Positions 9,325-17,660 of a stretch of 64,000 nt of DNA are shown in pieces. The notes below the pieces were generated by a model. That model was not told where the DNA came from. It saw only the letters and a list, made by a program, of their open reading frames with translations, and made no database searches. Within the stretch, counting starts at the first letter, position 1. Every line of letters begins with the position of its first letter. The stretch is from NCBI RefSeq assembly GCF_000802155.2, contig NZ_JQGJ02000021.1, forward strand, positions 1 to 64,000, in the 5' to 3' direction. Source of the DNA: Pseudomonas frederiksbergensis (lineage in GTDB: Bacteria; Pseudomonadota; Gammaproteobacteria; Pseudomonadales; Pseudomonadaceae). Both the position numbers and the translations under genes were made by a program.

Positions 9325-9522
9325 CAGCCCAACGGCTTCTGCCTGTGGCTCAAACGACTGGATGCCGAGCGGTTCAAAACATCGCCCGATGATCAAGACT
9401 AAGCCATTGTGCTGACGGTTCAGGAATTGAACTGGCTGTTGGATGGTTTCGACCTGTGGCGCAACCGCCCGCATCAGGTTTTGACGCCGCGTTTTGTGAC
9501 CTGAGCCGGTATAATCCACGGC

Positions 9523-9606
9523 ATGATTTGCATGCCCGAAACTCTTCCTGACGATCCTGTTTTGCTCAAGCAGCTAGCATCCGCTGTAGCTTACGGATCT
9601 ATTTGA
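9523..9606 (+). pseudogene. IS66 tnpC 5' fragment
   Basis: After the split tnpB, an ATG at 9523 opens MICMPETLPDDPVLLKQLA, the start of an IS66 transposase. It is cut after about 20 codons by the IS3-type remnant at 9600 and runs into a stop at 9604-9606. Confidence 0.6.
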
Positions 9607-9848
9607 GCGTATCACTCAGTTCGGACGCAGGCACCACGGCTTCACCGGCACTGACCGCCGACAAACTGCCGTATTGGTAAAGCTTGCGCCAGTGGAACAA
9701 TTGATTGGCATTGACGCCGTTGCGCCGGGCTACCACCGAAACGCTTTGTCCTGGCTCAAGGCTCTCGCGGACCATCGCCAGCTTTTGCTCCGGGCTCCAG
9801 CGTCGTCGCCGCTCCTGGCCGAGTAGTTCACCACTCTGTCGTAGTCAT
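9600..9848 (-). pseudogene. IS3-family OrfA remnant
   Basis: On the minus strand: LLGQERRRRWSPEQKLAMVRESLEPGQSVSVVARRNGVNANQLFHWRKLYQYGSLSAVSAGEAVVPASELSDTLK. This is the helix-turn-helix OrfA of an IS3-type (IS2-like) element. The start region is out of frame, and OrfB with the DDE domain is absent. 9849-10016 holds nothing further that can be recognised. Confidence 0.72.
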
Positions 9849-10016
9849 AAACATAACCGTTTGCCTATCCCTTATCGTAGGGAGAAACGGTGTCCTGTCT
9901 TTCAGGGGGCTCGTTCACTGGTTTGGTGACTGCATGTCTGGCAAACCAGGCGGTTACGACTTGTTCTTCATGCTCGGTGGGTACCGCAAAACCGAGCCTG
10001 TTCATGGGTCCCTGTA

Positions 10017-10063
10017 GGGCGGGTGCAGCACACCTGCTCGGCGGTAGTGGGTTGCACCCGCCC
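10017..10063 (-). terminator. inverted repeat after acyl-CoA dehydrogenase gene
   Basis: GGGCGGGTGCA (10017-10027) and TGCACCCGCCC (10053-10063) form a perfect 11-bp stem with a 25-nt loop, directly downstream of the dehydrogenase stop. No T-run follows, so it could be a weak terminator or an mRNA 3'-end stabiliser. Confidence 0.4.
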
Positions 10064-10065
10064 GT

Positions 10066-11838
10066 TTAGAACTGCTCGGCGGTCAGCCCGTATAGCGACG
10101 AGCTGCCGCCACGAACGCTCGTCTCCAGGCTCAGGGTGCGCGGCAGCAGGCGGACGAAGAAGAACTCGGCGGTAGCCAGCTTGGCGCTGTAGAAGGCGTC
10201 GTCTTCGTGCTGTTTGCTTTGCGCCACGGCCGCCATGCGTGCCCACATGTAGGCGTAGGCGACGTAGCCGAACAGGTGCAGGTATTCCACCGAGGCGGCG
10301 CCAACCGAGTTCGAGTCGGCCTTGGCCTGCTCCAGCAGCCAGCGGCTGACCGCCTCCAGGCGCTCCAGCGCTTCCACCAGACGCTCGCCGAACGGCGATT
10401 CATGGGCATGGGCGAAATCGCGCACTTCGCCAGCGAACAGGCGCAGCGCGGCGCCGCCGTCGGCCACCACCTTGCGCCCGAGCAGGTCGAGTGCCTGAAT
10501 GCCGTTGGTGCCTTCGTAGATCTGCGCGATGCGCACGTCGCGCACCAGTTGCTCCTGGCCCCACTCGCGGATATAACCGTGGCCACCGAACACCTGCTGG
10601 CCGTGCACGCAACTTTCCAGCCCGGTATCGGTGAAAAAGGCCTTGGCTACCGGGGTCAGCAGGGCGGCCAGCGCCTCGGCGTTCTGCCGCTCGCTGGCGT
10701 CCTCGGCGTACTTGGCCAGGTCGAGCTGCTGGCCGACGTAGCAGGCGAAAGCACGACCACCTTCGTTCAGCGCCTTCATGGTCAGCAGCATGCGACGCAC
10801 GTCGGCGTGGACGATGATCGGGTCGGCGACTTTGTCGTGGTTGACCGGGCCAGTGGCTGCACGGCTCTGGATACGCTCGCGGGCGTAGCTGACGGCCGAC
10901 TGATAGGACGCCTCGGCGCAGCCGATGCCTTGGATACCGATGGACAAACGCTCGTAGTTCATCATGGTGAACATCGCCGCCAGCCCCTTGTTGACCTCGC
11001 CGATCAGGTAGCCGGTGGCACCGTCGAAGTTCATCACGCAGGTGGCCGAGGCCTTGATGCCCATCTTGTGCTCGATGGAGCCGCAACTCACCGCGTTGCG
11101 CGCGCCGAGGCTGCCATCGCCATTGACCATCACCTTGGGCACCAGAAACAGCGAGATGCCCTTCGGCCCGGCCGGTGCATCCGGCAGCTTGGCCAGCACC
11201 AGGTGGATGATGTTCTCGGTCAGGTCCTGCTCGCCGCCGGTGATGAAGATTTTGCTGCCGGTGATCGTGTAGCTGCCATCGGCCTGTAGCTCGGCGCGGG
11301 TGCGGATGATGCCCAGATCGGTGCCGGCATGGGCCTCGGTCAGGCACATGGAGCCGGCCCAGCGGCCCTTGTACATCGGCGGCAGGTAAGTGGACTTCAA
11401 CTCCTCGCTGGCATGGGCGTCGATGGCCAGGCAGGCGCCGGAACTCAGCGCCGAATACAGCGCGAAGCTGGAGCCGGCGGCGTAAAGCATTTCCTCGAAG
11501 GCCACGGCGAGCATCTTGGGCATGCCCATGCCGCCGTACTGCGGGTTACCGGACAGGCCGACCCAGCCGCCTTCGGTGTAGGTCGCGTAGGCCTCGCGAA
11601 AGCCGGCCGGGGTGCGCACGTCGCCGCCTTCCCATTGCGCGCCTTCCTCGTCACCGCTGCGGTTGAGCGGGGCGATCAGACTGCCGGTGACCTTGGCCGC
11701 TTCTTCGAGGATGGCGTAGGCGGTGTCGGCCTCGACGATGTCCGCCAGGGCCGGCAGGCGTGCCCACAGACTCGGCGCTTGGAAGACTTCATGGAGAACG
11801 AAGCGCATGTCGCGCAGCGGGGCGTTGAATTCGGGCAT
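10066..11838 (-). CDS. acyl-CoA dehydrogenase (DmdC-like, with C-terminal extension)
   Basis: A 590-residue FAD enzyme oxidising an acyl-CoA to the enoyl-CoA. The short N-terminal helix and the core (SMCLTEAHAGTDLG flavin-binding motif near residue 170) are typical. The catalytic-base region IYEGTNGIQALDLLGRK is near residue 445. The ~120-residue C-terminal domain marks the long FadE/DmdC-type subgroup. It may act in fatty-acid beta-oxidation or methylthio-propionate breakdown; the substrate is not readable. The gene is intact and shares orientation with the broken permease and the acyl-CoA synthetase upstream, an operon-like block of chromosomal character. Confidence 0.9.
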   Translation of the reverse strand: MPEFNAPLRDMRFVLHEVFQAPSLWARLPALADIVEADTAYAILEEAAKVTGSLIAPLNRSGDEEGAQWEGGDVRTPAGFREAYATYTEGGWVGLSGNPQYGGMGMPKMLAVAFEEMLYAAGSSFALYSALSSGACLAIDAHASEELKSTYLPPMYKGRWAGSMCLTEAHAGTDLGIIRTRAELQADGSYTITGSKIFITGGEQDLTENIIHLVLAKLPDAPAGPKGISLFLVPKVMVNGDGSLGARNAVSCGSIEHKMGIKASATCVMNFDGATGYLIGEVNKGLAAMFTMMNYERLSIGIQGIGCAEASYQSAVSYARERIQSRAATGPVNHDKVADPIIVHADVRRMLLTMKALNEGGRAFACYVGQQLDLAKYAEDASERQNAEALAALLTPVAKAFFTDTGLESCVHGQQVFGGHGYIREWGQEQLVRDVRIAQIYEGTNGIQALDLLGRKVVADGGAALRLFAGEVRDFAHAHESPFGERLVEALERLEAVSRWLLEQAKADSNSVGAASVEYLHLFGYVAYAYMWARMAAVAQSKQHEDDAFYSAKLATAEFFFVRLLPRTLSLETSVRGGSSSLYGLTAEQF

Positions 11839-11897
11839 GGTGCAACCTCGACAGCGGAGGCGCCGCGACAGGCGCGGCGCTGGGTGTACGAAAGAAC

Positions 11898-13258
11898 TCA
11901 GTCGGCCTCGGCCGCTTCGTTCGGTTTGTCCTTGATGCTGGTGAATTTAAGCAGATGGGGGCGTTCGACCAGAATGTACAGTGCGGCTCCCGCAGCAAGG
12001 CCCCAGCCCGCCCCGTAGACGGCGAGCACCACACCCATGGTGCCGGCGATGCCGCGCTCGGTGTTGTTGTTCAACTGCTCGAAGCCGACCATCAGGCAGA
12101 TGTAGCCGGTGAGGATGAACGTCAGCGACAGGGCGATCGGCAGTACCGGCTGGAAGAAACTGACCAGCGGCAGCATGAACAGCGCGGCGAAACCGGTGAT
12201 CCAGAAGGTGCCGGCACCGCTGTAGATCGAGTCTATCGCCTTGCGGCCGTACTTGTAGCGCTCGGCCATGGTCGCCGCCACTGCCGTCCACAGCGGGCCG
12301 GCCAGGCCCCGGTAGGGCGCGAAGAAGGCATGCAGGGCGTTGCGGATGGCGGTCACCAAATGCGCGCGGTCGACGTTGTTCTCGATCACCTCGTCGGTGC
12401 GCAGTTCATCGGCGCGCTGCATCAGCGACTGGCCGACGATGATGTGGCCGAAGGCGATCACCGCCGTGGGCACGGCCAGCATGAACACGTCGAGGCCGGG
12501 GAAGCCGACGTTGAACGGCAGGTAATTCCACATCTCGCCGAAGGCCGGTGCGGTGATGCCCCGCTTCACGTCCTGCATCTTGTACTCGCCCACGCCGATG
12601 CCGATGAAAGTGGCGATCAGCATGCCCGGCACCATGCCGTAGTTGACGATCTTGCGCGCCATCGGCACGCGCTCGGTCAGGCTTTTGAACGACACCGAGA
12701 ACATCAGGTACAGGCAGATCAGGCTGCCAAGGACCAGGGAGAGCGGCATGTTGGCCAGGCGGCCACCGGCGCTGATCTCGCCCATCAGCGCGGCGATGCC
12801 GGCACCGATGATGATGCCGCCCTTCATCGAGTTGGGGATCAGCCGCACCAGGGCGCTGCCCAGGCGGGTGACGCCGAGGACGAGGAAGATCACGAACACC
12901 AGGAGCTGCAGGGCGAACAGCGCCTGGATGGCCTCCAGCCCGGTTCGAAATTGCCGAGAAACAGCAGCACCACCGGGATGCCGGGGGTGATCCAGCCGGG
13001 TACGAAGGGCACGCCGAGCAGCGCCGGTAGCATGAAACCGATGCCGCACACCACCACGTAGGCCAGGGCCACGTCATAGGGCAGGCCGAGGTATTTCTCC
13101 AGCAACGGGATCATCGCCAGGCTGACCACGAACATGATCCGCGCCTGCAGCATCTCGGCGGTTTCCCAGCGGTAATGCACGAAGGGTAGACGCACCTTGA
13201 ACGGGCCGAAGGGCCAGTAAGGTTGTTCGTCGCCGTCACGGCGCTTGAAAATTTGCAT
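11898..13258 (-). pseudogene. multi-pass permease (NCS2-like?), frameshifted
   Basis: Begins MQIFKRRDGDEQPYWPFGPFKVRLPFVHYRWETAEMLQARIMFVVSLAMIPLL and carries about ten hydrophobic segments to the end KFTSIKDKPNEAAEAD. The frame changes near 12945 (LLFLGNF to RTGLEAIQALFAL), where one base appears gained or lost. The layout recalls xanthine/uracil-type permeases, but I cannot name the family firmly. It sits between acyl-CoA dehydrogenase and synthetase genes, so it may have imported an acid feeding that pathway. Confidence 0.7.
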
Positions 13259-13316
13259 GAGGGCTCTCCATCGGCCGCCAGGGCCGGTTCTTGTTGTTTT
13301 GAAAACGGTTCATTCA

Positions 13317-13339
13317 CCCCTCTCCCAACGGGAGAGGGG
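13317..13339 (-). terminator. perfect hairpin between permease and synthetase genes
   Basis: CCCCTCTCCC (13317-13326) and GGGAGAGGGG (13330-13339) form a 10-bp GC-rich stem with a 3-nt loop. It lies in the gap after the synthetase stop. It may be an intercistronic attenuator or a dispersed palindromic repeat of the kind common in pseudomonads; no T-run is present. Confidence 0.45.
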
Positions 13340-13358
13340 CCGGGGGAAAGGGCCGCTT

Positions 13359-14978
13359 TTACAGCGCCTTGGCCATGTCGCGCAGGACGAACTTCTGGAT
13401 CTTGCCGGTGCTGGTCTTCGGCAACTGGGTGAAGACCACGGTCTTGGGCACCTTGAAGCCGGCCAGGTGTTCGCGGCAGAAGGTCATGATCTCGCTGTCG
13501 CTGACCTGCTGGCCGGTCTTCAGGGTGATGAAGGCGCAGGGCGTCTCGCCCCATTTTTCGTCCGGACGGGCGACCACGGCCGCCTCCAGCACCGCAGGGT
13601 GGCGATAGAGCACGCCCTCGACCTCGATGGTGGAGATGTTCTCGCCGCCGGAGATGATGATGTCCTTGAGGCGGTCGCGGATTTCCACGTAGCCGTCGGC
13701 ATGGCACACGCCCAGGTCGCCGGTGTGGAACCAGCCGCCCTCGAAGGCCTCGGCGGTGGCGCTGGGATTCTTCAGGTAACCCTTCATCACGGTGTTGCCG
13801 CGCATGAAGATCTCGCCGATGGTCTGGCCATCACGCGGCACCGGCTCCAGGGTTTTCGGGTAGGCGACCATCACCCCCTCCAGGGTCGGGTAGCGCACGC
13901 CCTGGCGCGCCTTGATGGTGGCGCGCTCCTCCAGCGGCAGTTCATCCCATTCGGCGTGCCAGGCGCACAGCGTGACCGGGCCGTAGACTTCTGTGAGACC
14001 ATAGACGTGGGTCACGGTGATGCCCATCTCTTCCACCGCACCGATCACCTTGGCCGGCGGTGCGGCGCCAGCCACCATGGCCTTGACCGGATGATCAATG
14101 GCGGCCTTGGCTTCGGCCGGCATGTTGACCAGGGCATTGAGCACGATGGGCGCGCCGCACAGGTGAGTGACCTGCTCGTCGCGGATCAGGGTGAGAGTCT
14201 TCGCCGGGTCGACGCGGCGCAGGAACACATGCACGCCGGCCAGGGCGGTGATGGTCCAGGGGTAGCACCAGCCATTGCAGTGGAACATCGGCAGGGTCCA
14301 CAGATAGACCGGGTGGTTGCCCATGGCCCAGGTCATCTGGTTGCCCATGGCGTTGAGGAAGGCGCCACGGTGGTGATAGACCACGCCCTTGGGATTGCCG
14401 GTGGTGCCGGAGGTGTAGTTGAGGCTGATGGCCTGCCACTCGTCCGCCGGCCACTGCCAGGCGAATTCGGGGTCACCCTTGGCAAGGAAGGCCTCGTAGT
14501 CCAGATCGCTGACCGCCTGGCCTTCGCCGTACTCCGGATCGTCGACATCGATTACCAGCGGCGGGTGGTCGAGCATGCCGATGGCGGCGTGGATCACGTC
14601 ATAGAACTCGCGGTCGGCGATCACCACCTTGGCCTCGCCATGCTGCAGCATGAAGGCGATGGCCTCGGCATCCAGACGCACGTTAAGGGTGTTGAGCACC
14701 GCACCGATCATCGGCACACCGAAATGCACTTCGAGCATCGCCGGGATGTTCGGCAACATCACCGCCACCGTATCGCCCTTGCCGATGCCACGACCGGCCA
14801 GCGCCGCGGCCAGGCGCCGGCAGCGCGCGTAGGTTTCGGCCCAGTTACGCCGAATCGAGCCATGCACCACTGCCGGGTAGTGTGGGTATATCGCCGCAGT
14901 GCGTTCGATGAAGCTCAGGGGGCTGAGGGCAACATGGTTGACGGCGGCGCGGCCGAGGCCCTGCTCGTAGATCGACAT
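13359..14978 (-). CDS. acyl-CoA synthetase (AMP-binding)
   Basis: A 539-residue member of the adenylate-forming family that activates a carboxylic acid to its CoA thioester through an acyl-AMP. The phosphate-binding motif YTSGTTGNPKGVVYHHRGA is near residue 190, with YGLTEVYGP near 330, the hinge motif HTGDLGVCHADGYVEIRDRLKD near 420, and the catalytic lysine in LPKTSTGKIQKFVLRD near the C-terminus. It resembles medium/long-chain synthetases of the AlkK/FadD-like group. It shares orientation with the broken permease and acyl-CoA dehydrogenase. It is intact. Confidence 0.92.
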   Translation of the reverse strand: MSIYEQGLGRAAVNHVALSPLSFIERTAAIYPHYPAVVHGSIRRNWAETYARCRRLAAALAGRGIGKGDTVAVMLPNIPAMLEVHFGVPMIGAVLNTLNVRLDAEAIAFMLQHGEAKVVIADREFYDVIHAAIGMLDHPPLVIDVDDPEYGEGQAVSDLDYEAFLAKGDPEFAWQWPADEWQAISLNYTSGTTGNPKGVVYHHRGAFLNAMGNQMTWAMGNHPVYLWTLPMFHCNGWCYPWTITALAGVHVFLRRVDPAKTLTLIRDEQVTHLCGAPIVLNALVNMPAEAKAAIDHPVKAMVAGAAPPAKVIGAVEEMGITVTHVYGLTEVYGPVTLCAWHAEWDELPLEERATIKARQGVRYPTLEGVMVAYPKTLEPVPRDGQTIGEIFMRGNTVMKGYLKNPSATAEAFEGGWFHTGDLGVCHADGYVEIRDRLKDIIISGGENISTIEVEGVLYRHPAVLEAAVVARPDEKWGETPCAFITLKTGQQVSDSEIMTFCREHLAGFKVPKTVVFTQLPKTSTGKIQKFVLRDMAKAL

Positions 14979-15123
14979 GGCGGATACACCTTTGGCTGAT
15001 TGTTAGCTCTGGTTATTCCGGTAATGATGCAGGCATTACCGAATGCTTCTGGAGATGATTTATAGGTCATTTCTGTATGGAAGTTGTACCAAGGAGCGAT
15101 TGCAGGGGCTGAGTGCAACACGG

Positions 15124-15455
15124 TTATTGAAGTGAAGTCGGAGCATCATACCGCATAGCCATGGCTTCTTGCATCACCTCGCCCATGACTTCTATCGGGC
15201 ATTTAAAGTCGAAGCGTTTTCGCGGGCGCATGTTCAATTGTAGCGCAATGACATTCAAGCCCTGGCTGTGTACCGACAGATCCGTGCCCTTGGGCAGGTA
15301 CTGCGAATCAGGCCGTTGATGTTTTCGTTGCTGCCGCGCTGCCAGGGGCTGTGCGGGACGCAGAAGTAGATCGCCACACCGGTTCTCTGGGTGATCTCGG
15401 CGTGCCGCGCCATTTCACATGGGCAGCCAAGGAAGGCGCAGACCATGGCTACTAC
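15124..15455 (-). pseudogene. IS30-family transposase C-terminal remnant
   Basis: Minus-strand pieces read CEMARHAEITQRTGVAIYFCVPHSPWQRGSNENINGLIR, the end of the IS30 DDE domain. After a one-base loss near 15302 they continue QYLPKGTDLSVHSQGLNVIALQLNMRPRKRFDFKCPIEVM to a TAA at 15124-15126. The N-terminal two thirds are missing. 14979-15123 contains no gene. Confidence 0.8.
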
Positions 15456-15689
15456 GCTTTCGTAATTTCTCCGCTGGTTAGTCCAGTCCCGGCCTGACCT
15501 ACGCCAAGTCGTCCTAGCTGCAAGCCTGGCACATCCGCGCCAAACCTATTCGGCGGCCCTTGGCCGAGCTGTCACCACCCGAGTGCTGAACGGTGCGTAC
15601 TGGTCGGATATGTGGGTGTACAAAAGCCGTCCCGGCTCGCTACCGTACTTGGGGTGTACCACCCAAGCTACCGGCAACACGGGCAAGCC

Positions 15690-15858
15690 GGTGGACGGTG
15701 AGCTGCTGCAATACCTGTCGCCGTTGGGCTGGGAACACATCAACCTGACCGGCGATTACGTTTGGCGGCAAAACCGCAGGCTGGAGGAAGAAAAGTTCCG
15801 GCCGCTACGGCTGCCCAGAAAAACCTTAGCGCGAATGAAAGGGACTTTCCCGTCCTGA
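15690..15858 (+). pseudogene. Tn3-family transposase C-terminal remnant
   Basis: GELLQYLSPLGWEHINLTGDYVWRQNRRLEEEKFRPLRLPRK is the conserved C-terminus of a Tn3-family TnpA. The preceding ~100 codons of open frame (from 15583) do not look like TnpA, so only the tail survives. 15456-15689 otherwise shows nothing recognisable. Confidence 0.7.
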
Positions 15859-15940
15859 GGCCGCGGCGATATTCGCGAATCGGCATCCAGATGCCATGAT
15901 GAAGTTTCAAACCTGCATCAAAAAAACAGGAGGGAAGCCC

Positions 15941-16178
15941 ATGCCAATTATTACGGTGGGAATCGATCTAGCCAAGGCCGTATTCGCCGTTCATGGCGTC
16001 GACGAGGCTGGTAGAGCAACCTTGGTGAAACCGAAGGTTGCGCGAGACCAACTGGTGCCATTGATCCCCCAGTTGCCCCCGTGCTTGATTGGTATGGAGG
16101 CTTGCTCAGGCGCTCATCATTGGGCAAGGGTATTCGCCAGCACGGACATACTGTTAAGTTGATAGCCCCTAAGAGGGT
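15941..16178 (+). pseudogene. IS110-family transposase N-terminal remnant
   Basis: MPIITVGIDLAKAVFAVHGVDEAGRATLVKPKVARDQLVPLIPQLPPCLIGMEACSGAHHWAR is the DEDD-type N-terminus of IS110 transposases. The frame slips near 16130 (RQHGHTVKLIAPKRV is in the next frame), and the gene is cut at about 16178 by the next element. A good AGGAGG-like site lies upstream. Confidence 0.8.
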
Positions 16179-16179
16179 G

Positions 16180-17271
16180 TAGACAAAATAAACTAAACTC
16201 ACTGCTCCCTCTGCTTGGATCACCATGAAGTCATGCCTCGAACCGGACGCCCTCCCGCTATTGCTGCAGAGCAGTACCCGCTGCTAGTCAAGCTTGCGCA
16301 CGCTCATCCTTTTTCCAGCCAGGCTGAACTAGCGCATGCTTCCGCGCCGCAACAGGCATCACTGCTCATCCCGATACATTTGCAAAAGCTTTGAAGCTGG
16401 CTGGAATTACACGCGCGAAGCAGCGTGCCAGGGCAGCTTTGTTTCAGCCGAACCTCGCAAATCCTATGGCTACAACGAAACGCACAGACGCCAGTTGCCG
16501 GAGCAGCGATATCCCAGCTGCCTGACTGATGCTGAATGGGCGTTAGTCGCCGATTTGTTTGAAGCTCAGGGTGCTCCTGGCGGATGCTGCCGCGCGAATT
16601 CCCTCCCTGGGACATGTCTACAAGACCTTCCGCCGGTGGAGTCTGCAGGGTAAATTCGAGCAAATGCATGATCGCTTACGCGCGCAATGGCGGGATAGGG
16701 ACGATCGCGATGGTTCGCGGTCAGCGGCTATCCTGGATTCGCAATCGACCCGCAGTTCTCCCCAGGGAGGGGACAGTGGCTTCGACGCTGGCAAGAAAGT
16801 GAAGGGGCGCAAGCGAAGCCTGATCGTGGATACGCTGGGGCTGTTGCTGGCGGTGAGTATCAGCGCAGCCAGTGTGCAGGATCGCGACGCAGCGGATGAC
16901 GCCGTGGCTTACTCAAAGGAGAAATACCCGTCCTTGAATACACTGTTCGTTGATAGTGCATACGCGGGGAAATGGGCTCAACGCATGAATCAAACCCATG
17001 CTGTCGATGTTCAAGTAGTGCGCGGACCAAACAATAGAAGGGCAGGGCAATGGTGCTCGCAGCAAGGCGACCTATTCACGGTTGCACCGCCTAAAACCGG
17101 CTTCGTGGTGATGCCCAAGCGATGGGTAGTGGAGCGCACTCACGCTTGGAATGAAAGGGCTCGACGACTGATCATGTACCATGATCGCCTGTTTGCTGTG
17201 AGCGAGGCCTGGGTCTGGCTTGCGGAGGCACGGATGCTTGCGCGCCGGCTCACGACATAATTTTGTTAGGC
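16180..17271 (+). mobile_element. IS5-family (ISL2/IS1031-like) element, decayed
   Basis: The ends share an inverted CAAAAT core (left GTGTAGACAAAATAA near 16186, right read inward GCCTAACAAAATTAT near 17271). The right end interrupts the IS427-type fragment, whereas the left end adjoins IS110 sequence. The two flanks do not belong together, so a deletion followed insertion. Confidence 0.6.
16233..17260 (+). pseudogene. IS5-family transposase, several frame breaks
   Basis: The 5' part (MPRTGRPPAIAAEQYPLLVKLAHAHPFSSQAELAHA) is scattered over frames and a piece after LVADLFEAQG is deleted. From about 16610 a long open frame holds most of the DDE domain: HVYKTFRRWSLQGKFEQMHDRL, AILDSQSTRSSPQGG, GRKRSLIVDTLGLLL, FVDSAYAGKWAQR and VVERTHAWNERARRLIMYHDRL. 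The 16559-17260 frame alone lacks the N-terminus. Confidence 0.8.
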
Positions 17272-17660
17272 GTGCAAAGACATTTTCGCCCAAGTGCCGG
17301 TATCGATAGAGCCCCCTGTCCAGATCAGCGTTGCCCTTGATCGAGTTGCGCTTTCTCGGGAGCACCGAACAAGCGTCCTGAGCCTCGAGTTGCTCGCGAA
17401 TTCGCTCACTGTAATAGCCCTTATCCACCGCGATCACCTCGGCAGACGGTAGCTGTGCGGTCGGCTCGAGGCGGCCGTGCAGTCGTTGATGTCGTTTCCA
17501 GTGATTTCGAGCGCCACAGGCAAGCCATGCGCATTGACTGCCAAGTGGATTTTGCTTGTATTGCCTACACGGCTTTTGCCAATGGCTCCAGAGTGTTCAC
17601 TGGCCTCCGAACCAGCACTATGCTGACGACAGCGCTGCTTCGAAACGTTAACAGACCCTA
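17272..17660 (-). pseudogene. IS5-family (IS427-like) transposase fragment abutting the relaxase gene
   Basis: Minus-strand pieces QRCRQHSAGSEASEHSGAIGKSRVGNTSKIHLAVNAHGLPVALEITGNDINDC and, after a frame change near 17435, VDKGYYSERIREQLEAQDACSVLPRKRNSIKGNADLDRGLYRYRHLGENVFARL form the catalytic half of the transposase. The border TAGGGTCTGTTAACG lies immediately after the relaxase stop. The other side is cut by the ISL2-like element. Confidence 0.82.
17527..17660 (-). repeat. right copy of the ~134-bp IS5-family direct repeat
   Basis: Near-identical to 3527-3660 in the same orientation, including the AACAGACCCTA border. See the left copy; together they bracket the accessory segment between the chemoreceptor/IS1182 region and the ICE body. 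Confidence 0.8.

Larger units (their letters stand above)
7466..9325 (+). mobile_element. group II intron inserted in IS66 tnpB
   Basis: The 5' end GTGTG at 7466 matches the group II consensus GUGYG. About 530 nt of structured leader precede a reverse transcriptase ORF, and domains V and VI follow at 9252 onward, ending near CTACTCAC. Excision restores the tnpB reading frame, which fixes the borders to within a base or two. The element itself looks complete, although its host gene is broken. Confidence 0.88.
7371..9504 (+). pseudogene. tnpB: second IS66 tnpB, split by a group II intron
   Basis: Exon 1 ends VAVFDPVLFVFLNRARNRVKILYW at 7465. Joining it to exon 2 at 9326 gives KILYWEPNGFCLWLKRLDAERFKTSPDDQD, then an in-frame TAA (9400), then AIVLTVQELNWLLDGFDLWRNRPHQVLTPRFVT: a continuous IS66 Orf2. 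The 5' part was cut when the first IS66 element's right end (7370) was placed here. Even after splicing, the TAA would stop translation. Confidence 0.82.

Noticed and set aside
4420..9606. A single composite IS66 element
   Set aside because: There are two tnpB genes of different sequence type and an IS66 right end at 7370, so two elements are abutted.
11955..13061. 368-codon plus-strand ORF opposite the permease
   Set aside because: Antisense shadow; the minus strand encodes recognisable membrane helices.
13245..14999. 584-codon plus-strand ORF opposite the acyl-CoA synthetase
   Set aside because: It is the antisense shadow of a clear adenylate-forming enzyme in high-GC DNA; its composition (His/Gly/Asp-rich) is typical of such shadows.
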